Positions 27,535 to 37,500 of a stretch of 42,946 bases of DNA are shown piece by piece. The notes beneath the pieces are model-generated. The model made no database searches. It was not told where the DNA came from and saw only the letters and a program-made list of their open reading frames with translations. The translations under genes and the position numbers were made by a program. Origin of the DNA: an uncultured Aquimarina sp. (GTDB taxonomy: Bacteria; Bacteroidota; Bacteroidia; Flavobacteriales; Flavobacteriaceae); assembly GCA_938011245.1 (NCBI GenBank), contig CALLUJ010000064.1:1-42946 (forward strand). Direction: 5' to 3'. How positions within the stretch are numbered: the stretch's first letter is position 1; every line of letters starts with the position of its first letter.

Positions 27535-27538
27535 TAAG

Positions 27539-27609
27539 AGGTGCCAAGCGGATTCGAACCGCTGTACATGGTTTTGCAGACCATTGCCTAACCACTCGGC
27601 CATGGCACC
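27539..27609 (-). tRNA. tRNA-Cys (anticodon GCA)
   Basis: On the minus strand the sequence folds as a 71-nt tRNA: a 7-bp acceptor stem (GGTGCCA with TGGCACC) and discriminator T, a D-arm, the anticodon loop around TCTGCAAAA giving GCA, and a T-arm with GTTCGAATC. CCA is not encoded. It lies 77 bases after the folB stop on the same strand and just before a terminator, so it may be made from a folB-containing transcript or its own promoter. Confidence 0.95.
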
Positions 27610-27686
27610 GTATATGGACGGCAAATATAGCATAATTTTATACTTATATACAAATATTCTATACTTTGATATTTAATTATCTAAAA

Positions 27687-28043
27687 TTATCTACTTTTTG
27701 TTCGCTCTATAGTTACCATTTCTACATCGCCACCAATAGGAGGGTTTATTTTAGAAACAGCAATAGTAGCAGTAGTAACTTGTATAAGTTCTTTAAAAAT
27801 ACGATTAAGGATTCGTTCGGCAACATGCTCTAATAAATTAGAACGAATAGCCATTTCTTCTTTTACAATTACATTTAAATGTACATAATCTACAGTATCA
27901 GATAATTGATCAGACTGTGCAGATCTGTTTAAGTTTGCCTTTATAATTAAATCTACACGGTAATCGGAACCTATTTTAGATTCTTCTATTAAACAACCAT
28001 GATTAGTGTGTACACGTATATTATGTAATTTAATAATTCCCAT
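27687..28043 (-). CDS. folB: Dihydroneopterin aldolase
   Basis: 118 residues, the typical length. It cleaves dihydroneopterin to 6-hydroxymethyl-dihydropterin in folate synthesis, as a ring-shaped oligomer. NIRVHTNHGCLIEESKIG (8-25) carries the conserved Glu of the pterin site, and AVSKINPPIGG near 95-105 has the catalytic Lys. It starts 38 bases after the outer-membrane protein stop, on the same strand. Confidence 0.93.
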   Translation of the reverse strand: MGIIKLHNIRVHTNHGCLIEESKIGSDYRVDLIIKANLNRSAQSDQLSDTVDYVHLNVIVKEEMAIRSNLLEHVAERILNRIFKELIQVTTATIAVSKINPPIGGDVEMVTIERTKSR

Positions 28044-28081
28044 TTTGTATTTTTAAATAAAAAAATATAACTAAATGTAGT

Positions 28082-28954
28082 TTATTTTCTATTAATTGGA
28101 GTTAGCTTATATTCTTTCTTTTTAATTTTAGAACTTTTAGAAATATTAAAAATGCCGCCAATTACAATGTTTCTTTGTAAGAAAAAGAAGTTTTGAGAAG
28201 CACTATCTGCACTGGAAGGAGTAGTAGTAATATTAGGTAAATCTATCCAACCACCTTTAAGTTCCGATTGTATAAAGAAACGCTTAAAAAAAGTAATATT
28301 TAAACCGACTACTGCATCAATACCATAACCAGATAAGTGAAATTTATTATTGCGTTCACCACCAAATAAACGAGTGTCAGTTTTTGGATATAAAATACCT
28401 GCACCGCCACCAGCTAAGTAATTAAATTGTACTTTTTTTACATCTAAAATACGATTAGAATATCGTAATTCTATGTTTGCAAAATTTAAACCATCCGTGT
28501 GTTCAAATCTTAAAAAATCTTCGGTAATTCTTATATCATCGTTGTTAAATCCACCATCAAAAGGAGTATTTGCATTAATAGTTCCCGATATTTGAGTGGT
28601 TTGATTTTGTTCTACTACATATTTCATATGATCTATACCAAAAGAAATATCCCAATGTGGTTTAAAATAATAACCTACTCTAAAATTGTATTGAGGTATG
28701 GTAATATTTCCAGGGTTAAAATATTTATCAATTGAAAATTTAGACTGTCTGTCAGTTGCTTTTACATCTTGTAACGTAAAACTATAATTATCACCTCTAA
28801 AACTAATGTCTGAATTAGTATAATTAGAACCATTCCAACCCCAATAAAAGTATAATTTTCCTTGCTGATTATAAGAATTGGTTTTTTCTTTATTCTGTGC
28901 CCAAATATTAATATAACTTAGTAATAAAAGAATCAATAGTAATTTTTTAATCAT
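28082..28954 (-). CDS. Outer-membrane beta-barrel protein of unknown function
   Basis: 290 residues from the ATG at 28954, chosen because MIKKLLLILLLLSYINIWAQ is a standard signal peptide; the ATG ten codons earlier would put a polar stretch in front. After the signal the protein alternates strands with aromatic girdles (YFYWGWNGSNYTNS, YNFRVGYYFKPHWDISFG, ending GGIFNISKS), the mark of an outer-membrane barrel of about 8-10 strands. It resembles the generic Bacteroidota porin-like or outer-membrane-protein-beta-barrel group; no specific family is claimed. It is followed by folB. Confidence 0.75.
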   Translation of the reverse strand: MIKKLLLILLLLSYINIWAQNKEKTNSYNQQGKLYFYWGWNGSNYTNSDISFRGDNYSFTLQDVKATDRQSKFSIDKYFNPGNITIPQYNFRVGYYFKPHWDISFGIDHMKYVVEQNQTTQISGTINANTPFDGGFNNDDIRITEDFLRFEHTDGLNFANIELRYSNRILDVKKVQFNYLAGGGAGILYPKTDTRLFGGERNNKFHLSGYGIDAVVGLNITFFKRFFIQSELKGGWIDLPNITTTPSSADSASQNFFFLQRNIVIGGIFNISKSSKIKKKEYKLTPINRK

Positions 28955-29113
28955 AAAAAAAGTTGAAAAATTTAGAGAGTACAAAAGTATAGCTTTTATA
29001 ATGTAATTACTTTCAGTTTTTTCTTTTTAATACTTATTTAGGAAGGAAATAAAGGATTCTTAATTCCATTAGAACTTACATATTTTATAACTTTACAGTA
29101 TATTATTATACGT

Positions 29114-31153
29114 ATGCATTTAGAACATAAATCTTTGAATTTTTTAGAACAAGTTATAGAAGAAGATCTTAAAAACGGATATAGTAAAGACGATTTAAGG
29201 TTTCGATTTCCTCCAGAACCTAATGGATATTTACACATAGGACACACTAAAGCCATTGGAATAAGTTTTGGATTAGGGGAAAAGTATAATGCTCCAGTAA
29301 ATTTGCGTTTTGATGATACTAACCCAGCTAAAGAAGAACAAGAATATGTAGATGCTATAAAAGAAGATGTAAGTTGGTTAGGGTATCAATGGGATAAAGA
29401 ATGTTATTCTTCAGATTACTTTCAACAATTGTATAATTGGGCTGTTGAATTGATAAAAAAAGGAAAAGCATATGTAGATTCTCAATCTTCCGAAGTTATT
29501 GCCAAACAAAAGGGAACACCTATAGAGCCTGGAGTAGCAGGACCATATCGTAATCGCTCTGTAGAAGAAAATTTACGATTGTTTCAAGAAATGAAAGATG
29601 GGAAGCACGAAGAAGGAACTCATATTTTACGAGCAAAAATAGATATGACATCTCCAAATATGCTTATGCGAGATCCTATGATGTATCGTATTATGTTTAA
29701 ATCTCATCATCGTACAGGTACTAATTGGTGTATTTATCCAATGTACGACTGGACTCATGGAGAAAGCGATTATATTGAAAAAGTTTCACATTCTTTATGT
29801 TCCTTAGAATTTAAACCTCATAGGGAGTTATACGAATGGTTTTTAAATCAAATAGATACAAAATACCTGTTACCTAAACAACGCGAATTTGCCCGTTTAA
29901 ATTTGAATTATACGGTAATGAGTAAACGTAAATTATTACAATTGGTAAGTGACGGCATTGTTTCTGGTTGGGACGACCCTCGTATGCCTACTATTTCAGG
30001 ATTAAGAAGAAGAGGATATACACCAGCATCTATTAAAAACTTTGTAGAAACCGTTGGAGTAGCTAAACGCGAAAATATTATAGAATTATCGCTATTAGAA
30101 TTTTGTATTAGAGAAGATTTAAATAAAATAGCTACTCGTGTTATGGGAGTTTTAAACCCTATAAAATTAGTTATTACTAATTATCCAGAAGGGAAAGAAG
30201 AAATACTCCAAATGGAAAATAATCCAGAAAAAACCAATTCTGGTACTCATGCTGTGCCTTTATCAAGAGAAATTTATATAGAAAAAGAAGATTTTAAAGA
30301 AGAAGCCAATAATAAATTTTTTAGATTAACACTAGGAAAAGAAGTACGTTTAAAAAGTGCTTACATTATTAAAGGAGAATCTGTAATAAAAGATACCAAA
30401 GGAAATATAACTGAAATTCGTTGCACATACGATCCAAAAAGTAAGTCGGGTAGTGGTACTGAAGCATCCTTACGTAAAGTAAAAGGAACGCTACATTGGG
30501 TATCCATTAAACACGCTATCCCTGCAGAAATAAGAGTGTATGATCGATTATTTACTGATGAAGCACCAGATAGTCATAAAGACAGAGACTTTATGGAATT
30601 TGTAAACCCTAATTCATTGAAAACAGTACAAGCTTTTGTAGAACCTTATTTACAAAATTCTAAAATAGGAGAGTATTTTCAATTTCAACGTTTAGGTTAT
30701 TTTACGTTAGATACCGATGCTACTATAGAAAACTTAGTATTTAATAAAACTGTTGGATTAAAAGATAGTTGGGCAAAACAAAAATCAAAAGCACAACAAA
30801 ACAGCCAATCTAAACAATTGAATAACCAAGGAAAAGGACAAGCTAAAAACCCTATTGGAGAAATTCAAAAATTAGGTAAAAAGTACACTAATCTGCCATT
30901 AGAAAAACAGCAATTAGCTAAACTTAAAATACAAGAATTAGCTAAAGAAACTACTTACGAAGATTTAGCTTCTTTATTTGGAACCGCAAAGAAAAAAGTT
31001 GGAACTCGTATTGCTGTTGTTATAGCATATGGTATTTATTTAAGCAAACCAACAGTAACTATTACAGAAGAAGGTAAACAATTTATAAATGAAGCTTTAG
31101 AAGATGCTAACAAGCTGTTGGTTAGTGAAGCTAAAACATTACATTTTGAATAA
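29114..31153 (+). CDS. glnS: Glutamine--tRNA ligase with a C-terminal extension
   Basis: Class I synthetase charging tRNA-Gln. 679 residues, against about 555 in E. coli. HIGH is at 41-44 (YLHIGHT), the KMSKS equivalent is MSKRK at 269-273, and the anticodon-binding beta barrels run to about 555. Beyond that come a Lys/Gln/Asn-rich linker (about 557-580) and an extra ~95-residue domain (NPIGEIQKLGKKY to the end). The databases often label such flavobacterial forms as GlnRS/YqeY fusions; I cannot confirm YqeY homology by eye. The extension may strengthen tRNA binding. It is followed after 16 bases by a GNAT gene. Confidence 0.95.
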   Translation: MHLEHKSLNFLEQVIEEDLKNGYSKDDLRFRFPPEPNGYLHIGHTKAIGISFGLGEKYNAPVNLRFDDTNPAKEEQEYVDAIKEDVSWLGYQWDKECYSSDYFQQLYNWAVELIKKGKAYVDSQSSEVIAKQKGTPIEPGVAGPYRNRSVEENLRLFQEMKDGKHEEGTHILRAKIDMTSPNMLMRDPMMYRIMFKSHHRTGTNWCIYPMYDWTHGESDYIEKVSHSLCSLEFKPHRELYEWFLNQIDTKYLLPKQREFARLNLNYTVMSKRKLLQLVSDGIVSGWDDPRMPTISGLRRRGYTPASIKNFVETVGVAKRENIIELSLLEFCIREDLNKIATRVMGVLNPIKLVITNYPEGKEEILQMENNPEKTNSGTHAVPLSREIYIEKEDFKEEANNKFFRLTLGKEVRLKSAYIIKGESVIKDTKGNITEIRCTYDPKSKSGSGTEASLRKVKGTLHWVSIKHAIPAEIRVYDRLFTDEAPDSHKDRDFMEFVNPNSLKTVQAFVEPYLQNSKIGEYFQFQRLGYFTLDTDATIENLVFNKTVGLKDSWAKQKSKAQQNSQSKQLNNQGKGQAKNPIGEIQKLGKKYTNLPLEKQQLAKLKIQELAKETTYEDLASLFGTAKKKVGTRIAVVIAYGIYLSKPTVTITEEGKQFINEALEDANKLLVSEAKTLHFE

Positions 31154-31169
31154 ATTATAATTTTAATAA

Positions 31170-31607
31170 ATGAATACATCACAGCTTCATTTTAAAATAT
31201 TATCATTCGAAGATTTAGAAATTATTTTGCCCTTAGCATTACAATTGAATAAAGAATATACTTCAAAAAAATTAAGTGTATATTTTTCTGAAATGTTTGG
31301 TTATAAAAATTATACTTGTTTTGGACTTTTTTTTAATAAACAAATAATAGGGTTAACAAGTGGATGGACTACAACAAAATTGTATAGTGGTAAGCAATTA
31401 GAAATAGACAATGTAATAATTGACAGTAATTATCAATCCAAAGGTTATGGAACTTATTTAGAACAAAAAATTAGTCAATGGTGTAAGGATCGTAATTATA
31501 AATCTATAGAGTTAAATACCTATATAATGAATTCTCGTTCGCATAAATTTTATTTTAACCAAGGTTATGAAATTATTGGTTTTCATTTTGAAAAAAGTAT
31601 TGAGTAA
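31170..31607 (+). CDS. GNAT family N-acetyltransferase
   Basis: 145 residues. The acetyl-CoA-binding motif is visible as IDNVIIDSNYQSKGYGTYLEQKI, containing the QxKGxGxxL form of motif A, and a typical late strand IELNTYIMNSRSHKFYFNQGYEIIGFHF. The acceptor substrate is unknown. Short spacing to glnS suggests co-transcription. A bidirectional terminator follows about 130 bases downstream. Confidence 0.88.
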   Translation: MNTSQLHFKILSFEDLEIILPLALQLNKEYTSKKLSVYFSEMFGYKNYTCFGLFFNKQIIGLTSGWTTTKLYSGKQLEIDNVIIDSNYQSKGYGTYLEQKISQWCKDRNYKSIELNTYIMNSRSHKFYFNQGYEIIGFHFEKSIE

Positions 31608-31738
31608 TTCTAAGAATTAGACAATAATAATTTCTAATAGCATTTTTTTTAACAATAACTTTTTGTAATTAAAACAAAGCTAATATAACTGCTTTTAAAA
31701 GCTAAAAAAATAATAAATAACGTAGACTTCATAAAATA

Positions 31739-31775
31739 AAAAAAGTCGCTTAAAAACTATGTAAGCGACTTTTTT
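31739..31775. terminator. Bidirectional terminator between the GNAT and SPFH genes
   Basis: A 14-bp stem (AAAAAAGTCGCTTA at 31739-31752, complement at 31762-31775) with a 9-base loop and A/T runs at its feet, lying between two convergent genes. Confidence 0.85.
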
Positions 31776-31806
31776 GTTTAAATTCTTTAATTTTAATAAA
31801 AACGTT

Positions 31807-32793
31807 TTATGAATCAGATTCAAAGTAATCTGTATTGTCGTTTTTAGATTTATTATCTGAAGATTTTTTATGGGTAATCCCTTTTTTAATATTTTCCAAT
31901 TTCATGGCTTCTCCCATTTTATTAGAAGCTAAAAAAGAAGTAGTCATTTCTGTTAACATATCGCTACCAGCATTTGGAGAATTTGGCATTAATATTAAAT
32001 TACTATTAGTATGCTCGCCAATAGATTGTAACGTGTCATAATGTTGTGTAACAACAATAAGAGCAGAGGCTTCTTGGGAGTTAATACCAACATTGTTTAA
32101 TACGTCTACAGATTCTTCTAAACCACGAGCAATTTCTCTACGTTGATCTGCAATACCTTGTCCCTGTAAACGTTTACTTTCTGCTTCTGCTTTGGCTTTT
32201 TCTACAATTAAGATACGTTGGGCATCTCCTTCGTACTGTGCAGCAATTTTTTCACGTTCGGAAGCATTAATACGATTCATAGCTTCTTTTACCTGCTCGT
32301 CAGGATCAATATCGGTTACTAAGGTTTTAATAATATCGTAACCGTAATCCATCATAGCTTCGTTAAGTTCACTCTTTACGGCAATAGCAATATCATCTTT
32401 ACGTTCAAAAACATCATCTAATTTCATTTTAGGAACTTCTGCGCGTACTACATCAAATACATACGAAGTAATTTGGTCGTGTGGGTAATCTAGTTTATAA
32501 AAAGCATCATACACCTTTTCTTTAATAACTTTAAATTGTACAGAAACTTTTAATTTTACAAATACATCATCTTTAGTTTTAGTTTCTACAATAACATCTA
32601 ACTGTTGAATTTTTAGACTAAGACGACCTGCAATACGATCTACTAATGGAATTTTAAAATGTAATCCCGACTGGCGAATAGTAGTAAATTTTCCAAAACG
32701 TTCTATAATGGCGGCAGTTTGTTGTTTTACGGTAAAGACACCTGCTGCAATAATAACTATAGCAATAAAAATAATAATAGGATACCCTAACAT
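31807..32793 (-). CDS. SPFH/band-7 domain membrane protein (HflK/QmcA-like)
   Basis: 328 residues. One N-terminal membrane anchor (about 4-20, IIIFIAIVIIAAGVF) is followed by the SPFH/prohibitin domain (IIERFGKFTTIRQSGLHFKIPLVDRI) and a long coiled coil rich in Glu/Ala/Lys (about 175-240, ASEREKIAAQYEGDAQRILI). Such stomatin-like proteins form ring or cage scaffolds at membranes and often control proteases. The C-terminus is Ser/Lys/Asp-rich. Encoded after a terminator hairpin that closes gltX. Confidence 0.9.
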   Translation of the reverse strand: MLGYPIIIFIAIVIIAAGVFTVKQQTAAIIERFGKFTTIRQSGLHFKIPLVDRIAGRLSLKIQQLDVIVETKTKDDVFVKLKVSVQFKVIKEKVYDAFYKLDYPHDQITSYVFDVVRAEVPKMKLDDVFERKDDIAIAVKSELNEAMMDYGYDIIKTLVTDIDPDEQVKEAMNRINASEREKIAAQYEGDAQRILIVEKAKAEAESKRLQGQGIADQRREIARGLEESVDVLNNVGINSQEASALIVVTQHYDTLQSIGEHTNSNLILMPNSPNAGSDMLTEMTTSFLASNKMGEAMKLENIKKGITHKKSSDNKSKNDNTDYFESDS

Positions 32794-32834
32794 GGTTGTT
32801 TGTTTTTATTTGTTAATGATGGATAAAAGGTACA

Positions 32835-32862
32835 AAAAAAGAGACGGTTAGGTCTCTTTTTT
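32835..32862 (-). terminator. Terminator after gltX
   Basis: AAAAAAGAGAC (32835-32845) pairs with GTCTCTTTTTT (32852-32862) around a 6-base loop. It lies 26 bases past the gltX stop on the minus strand and before the SPFH start. Confidence 0.75.
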
Positions 32863-32887
32863 AAATTGAGTAATAAAGTTTTTAAAT

Positions 32888-34396
32888 TTATAATTTGTTA
32901 ATAGCTTTCTCTAATCTACTAACTGTTTCATCTTTTCCTAACAAAGCAGCAATTTCATACACATCTGGTCCCTGTAAAGAACCCACTAAGGCTAATCGTA
33001 AAGGCATCATTACTTTTCCAAACCCAATTTCTTTGCTAGTAATCCAAGCTTTAATTTGAGTAGTTACATTTTCAGTAGTAAAGTCTTCAATAATTTTAAC
33101 AACATTAACTAGTTCTTGCATTAATTCAGTAGTGCTTTCTTTCCAAGCTTTTTTACTTGCTTTAACATCATATGTTGTGGGGGCTTCAAAAAAGAACTTT
33201 CCAAGCTCATATAAATCTTTAGAAAATACAGCTCGTTCTTTTAGTAAACTAACAATGGTATTTAATGGTAGGGTAGAGGTGATTCCTTTAGTTCTTAATA
33301 ATTCAGAAAAGTTTTCTGTTAACTCCTCATTACTTTTTTGTTGGATGTATTGCTGTTGAAACCATTTGTTTTTTTCAGGATCAAATTTTGCACCCGATTT
33401 GTTAACTCTTGCTAAATCAAAAGCAGTAACTAATTCTTCTAAATTAAAAATTTCTTGTTCTGTTCCAGAATTCCACCCTAATAATGCTAAAAAGTTAACA
33501 ACAGTTTCTGGATAGAAACCTGCTTCTCGGTAACCTGAAGAAACCTCATTAGATTTTGGATCGGTCCAATCTAAAGGAAACACAGGAAAACCTAATTTGT
33601 CGCCATCACGTTTACTTAATTTTCCTTTTCCAACAGGTTTTAAAATTAAAGATAAATGTGCAAATTTTGGAGCATTCCATTTAAATGCTCGGTAGAGTAG
33701 TACGTGCAATGCCATAGAAGGTAACCATTCCTCGCCACGTATTACATGAGAAATTTCCATTAAATAATCATCTACAATATTAGCTAAATGATAAGTTGGC
33801 ATACCATCACTTTTAAACAATACTTTATCGTCAAGTGTATTAGTATCTATAGAAATAGTTCCACGAATAATATCCTCCATAATCAAGGTTTCATCTTGAG
33901 GCGATTTAAACCGAATAACATAGGGCTCGTTAGCGGCAAGCTTAGCTTTAGTTTCTTCCGTAGAAAGGCTTAAAGAATTAGTAAGGCTTTTTCTGTTATG
34001 CCAATTGTAAATAAAGGTTTTCTTTTCTGTTTCATAACGTTTTCTTTCTGTATCCAATGCCTCGGCAGTATCGAAAGCGTAATAAGCATGTCCTTTAGTA
34101 ATAAGTTCTTCAGCGTAGGCTTTATATAAATGTTTGCGCTCACTCTGTTTATAAGGTCCAAATTTCTCATTTTTTCCCGGGCCTTCATCATAAGAGATGT
34201 TACACCAATCTAAAGCCTCTTTAATATAACTTTCAGCACCTTCCACAAAACGAGTTTGATCGGTGTCTTCTATACGAAGTATAAAAGTTCCATTATGCTT
34301 TTTAGCAAATAAATAATTAAATAAAGCGGTACGTAACCCTCCAATATGTAGTGGTCCTGTAGGACTTGGTGCAAAGCGAACTCTAATAGTTGACAT
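32888..34396 (-). CDS. gltX: Glutamate--tRNA ligase
   Basis: 502 residues from the ATG at 34396. Class I synthetase with HIGG at about 17-20 (PTGPLHIGGLRTALFN) and the KMSKS form KLSKRDGD near 258-265. The start is decided by two facts: MSTIRVRFAPSPTG is the standard GltX opening, and a -7 element covers the earlier ATG at 34414. With glnS in the same window, this GltX should be the discriminating type that charges only tRNA-Glu. Confidence 0.95.
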   Translation of the reverse strand: MSTIRVRFAPSPTGPLHIGGLRTALFNYLFAKKHNGTFILRIEDTDQTRFVEGAESYIKEALDWCNISYDEGPGKNEKFGPYKQSERKHLYKAYAEELITKGHAYYAFDTAEALDTERKRYETEKKTFIYNWHNRKSLTNSLSLSTEETKAKLAANEPYVIRFKSPQDETLIMEDIIRGTISIDTNTLDDKVLFKSDGMPTYHLANIVDDYLMEISHVIRGEEWLPSMALHVLLYRAFKWNAPKFAHLSLILKPVGKGKLSKRDGDKLGFPVFPLDWTDPKSNEVSSGYREAGFYPETVVNFLALLGWNSGTEQEIFNLEELVTAFDLARVNKSGAKFDPEKNKWFQQQYIQQKSNEELTENFSELLRTKGITSTLPLNTIVSLLKERAVFSKDLYELGKFFFEAPTTYDVKASKKAWKESTTELMQELVNVVKIIEDFTTENVTTQIKAWITSKEIGFGKVMMPLRLALVGSLQGPDVYEIAALLGKDETVSRLEKAINKL

Positions 34397-34411
34397 AAAT
34401 TCTATTTTTTG

Positions 34412-34419
34412 CAAATATA
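34412..34419 (-). promoter_or_regulatory. Putative -7 promoter element of gltX
   Basis: TATATTTG on the minus strand matches TAnnTTTG and lies 16 bases upstream of the preferred gltX ATG, overlapping a possible earlier ATG, which therefore would not be in the transcript. Confidence 0.45.
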
Positions 34420-34530
34420 ACTATCTATAGCATGTAGAAAATTAAATTTGTTACACGTTAATTGGCATTCCTATTCAAATATTTAGTTTTTAAACTAGTT
34501 TATGTAACTTTAGAGGTTTAATAACAATAT

Positions 34531-37500
34531 ATGTCAGCAGATTACGAAATTATTATAAAAAAGATTCAAGGTTTTGTTCAAAAATTTTATGTAAATGAAA
34601 TTATTAAAGGGGTTTTAATATTTATTACTGTAGCACTGCTGTACCTATTAAGCATTCTATTATTAGAAGACTTTTTGTGGTTTTCAATAACAACTAGGAC
34701 GGTATTATTTTGGACTTTTATAGTTTTTTCGGTTTACTTATTTATTCGTTTTATAGGTATTTCTTTAGCTAAATTAATTAAGTTAGGAAAACAAATTTCG
34801 GCCTTAGAAGCTTCAAAAATTATAGGCAATTATTTTCCAGAAGTAGATGATCAACTTATAAACTTATTACAATTAAAATCTTCTTCCATAAATTCAGATT
34901 TATTAGAGGCTAGTATTGCTCAAAAATCCAAAGAATTATCGCCAATACCTTTTAAATCTGCTATTAATTTTAAAAAGAACTTATTGTATGCTAAATATGC
35001 TTTAATTCCTGTTTTATTGTTTTTACTATTTAGTTTTTTTAAAGGATTTAGTTGGTATAAAACAAGTTTAAGTAGAGTGGTTAATTATAATATCGCTTAC
35101 GAGCCGCCAGCCCCTTTTCATTTTAAAATTATAAATGAAGACTTGAATACTTTAGAACATAAAGACTTTACACTATTAGTTACTACACAAGGAAAAATAG
35201 TTCCAAATCAAATACAAATTAACTATAATGGAGCTAATTATTTTTTAAATAAAGTAGAACACAATAGATACAGTTATATATTTAGCAATTTGAAAGATCC
35301 TGTTGTTTTTTCGTTGCAGTCTGGTGATATTAAAAGTAAAAAATATGATTTAACAATTAACGAAGCACCTTCTATTTTAGATTTTAGAATGAAGATTTTA
35401 CCTCCAAAACATGTAAATTTGTCTTCAAGAATTGTTTATAATTCTGGTACAGCCGTTGTACCAGAAGGAAGCCGTTTAGATTGGATAGTAAATAGTGAAA
35501 ATGCAAAAAATATCGATTTTGTATATAACGATTCTACATATACATTTAAAAAACAAAAAAACTTTTTTCAGTTTAACAAACGTATAAATAAAAATATAGA
35601 CTATCAAATTACCAGTTCTAACGAATATGTATCTAATTTTGATAAATTAGACTTCAATATAGAGGTTATAAAAGATAAGCACCCTCTAATTAATGTACTT
35701 TCTAAAAAAGATTCTTTAGATAATTCGAAGCAATTTTTTTACGGGAGGTTGTCCGACGATTATGGATTATCCCAATTAAGAGTTGTTTATTTTATAGCAA
35801 ATTCGCCAAAAGATAAAGAATTTAAATCTTTAGCTTTTTCTAAAGGAACTTCAAGCGAATTTACCTTTCAATTTCCAAACGACATCCAGTTAGAAGAATC
35901 AAAGAAATACTCTTTTTATTTTGAAGTATTTGATAACGATTCTTTTAATGGTGCTAAATCTTCAAAATCCGAAACCTATAATTATACGGTACTTTCCAAT
36001 ATTGAAGAGTCGCAGAATGAATCTAATTATCAAGAAAAGCAATTAGATAATTTTGAAAAGACGATTGAACAGTTTGAAGAATCTGAAGTTGATTTAGAAC
36101 AATTTACTAAACTTCAAAAACAGTCCTTATCGGTAAGTTTTAAGGAAAAAGAAAAACTAGAAAATATATTAGAAAAGCAGTTTTCTCAGCAAAAAAAGTT
36201 AGAAGAACTTTCTGAGAAATTGAAAAAAACTTTAGATAAATTAACCGATCCAGAAGTTAAAAACCCAACTAAAGAAGAGTTAGAACGCACAAAAAGGGAA
36301 TTAGCAAAGAATAAGAAAATTATAGAAGATATTAAGAAGGCGATGGAAAAACTATCGCCTAAAGAATTAAAGGATAAGGTTGATGAATTAAAGAAAGAAA
36401 ACAAAAAAGTAACTAAAAACTTAAGTCAAATATTAGAGCTTACTAAAAGGCATTATGTTATAGATAAACATCAGCGTATTGTAAAAATGTTAGAACTTTT
36501 AAGTGAAAAACAAAATGCAGAATCTTTAAAGGAAAATAATTTAGAGAATCAAAAACAGATAAATAAAGAGTTCCAAATTATTAGAGAAGAATTAGACGAT
36601 TTAAGAGATCATAATGCAAAACTTAGAAAACCTATGGTATTAGATGATGATTCTGTTTATGAAGGAAAAATTGAATCAAAACTAAAAGAAACTATAAATA
36701 ATATTGAAAAATCAAATTCGGATTTAGCCAAAAAGAAACAGTCTGTTTCGTCTGTAATGATGAAAAACTTAGCCGATAAAATGTCTAAAACAGCAGCGGC
36801 AGGAGCTTCCGAACAATTAGAGGACGACAAAGAATCTCTTAGACAAATATTGGATAATTTAGTTTTATTTTCCATAAATCAAGAAGATAATATGGATCGT
36901 TTTAATACTATTGCCACAAACAATCCTAACTATTCAAAACACATTAGAACTCAAAATAGATTAAGAGAACATTTTAACCATATAGACGATAGTTTGTTTG
37001 CCGTTTCGTCTAGGAACCCAAAAATAGGAACTAAAATTAATAGTCTAATATCCGATATTACCTATAATATGGATAGTTCTTTAGAATCTCTTACAGATAA
37101 TAAGGTAAGAGGAGGAGTTACTAAATTACGTTTTGCCATAACAAATTCTAACGACTTAGCAGTTATGCTTTCTTCCAGTTTAAAACAATTAAACCAAAGA
37201 TTAAAACCAGGAAGCGGAGAAAGTAAAAAGAAGCAACAAGGTTTTCAATTACCAGATATTATAAAAAAACAGGAATCTCTTAATAAAGCTTTTCAAAAAG
37301 CATTGCAAGCAGGACAAAAAAAGCCAGGCGATTCTAAAAAGGAGCAATCTGGTGGACAAAAAAAGATTGGTAGTTCTGGCGAAGATGGAAAAAAGGGAGA
37401 TAATGGAAAACAAGGTAGTGAAGGAAAACAAGGACAGTCTGGACAATCTGGAGAGCAAGGCAAACCAGGAGAAGGTTCTAGTAAGGGTACAAAAGGAGAA

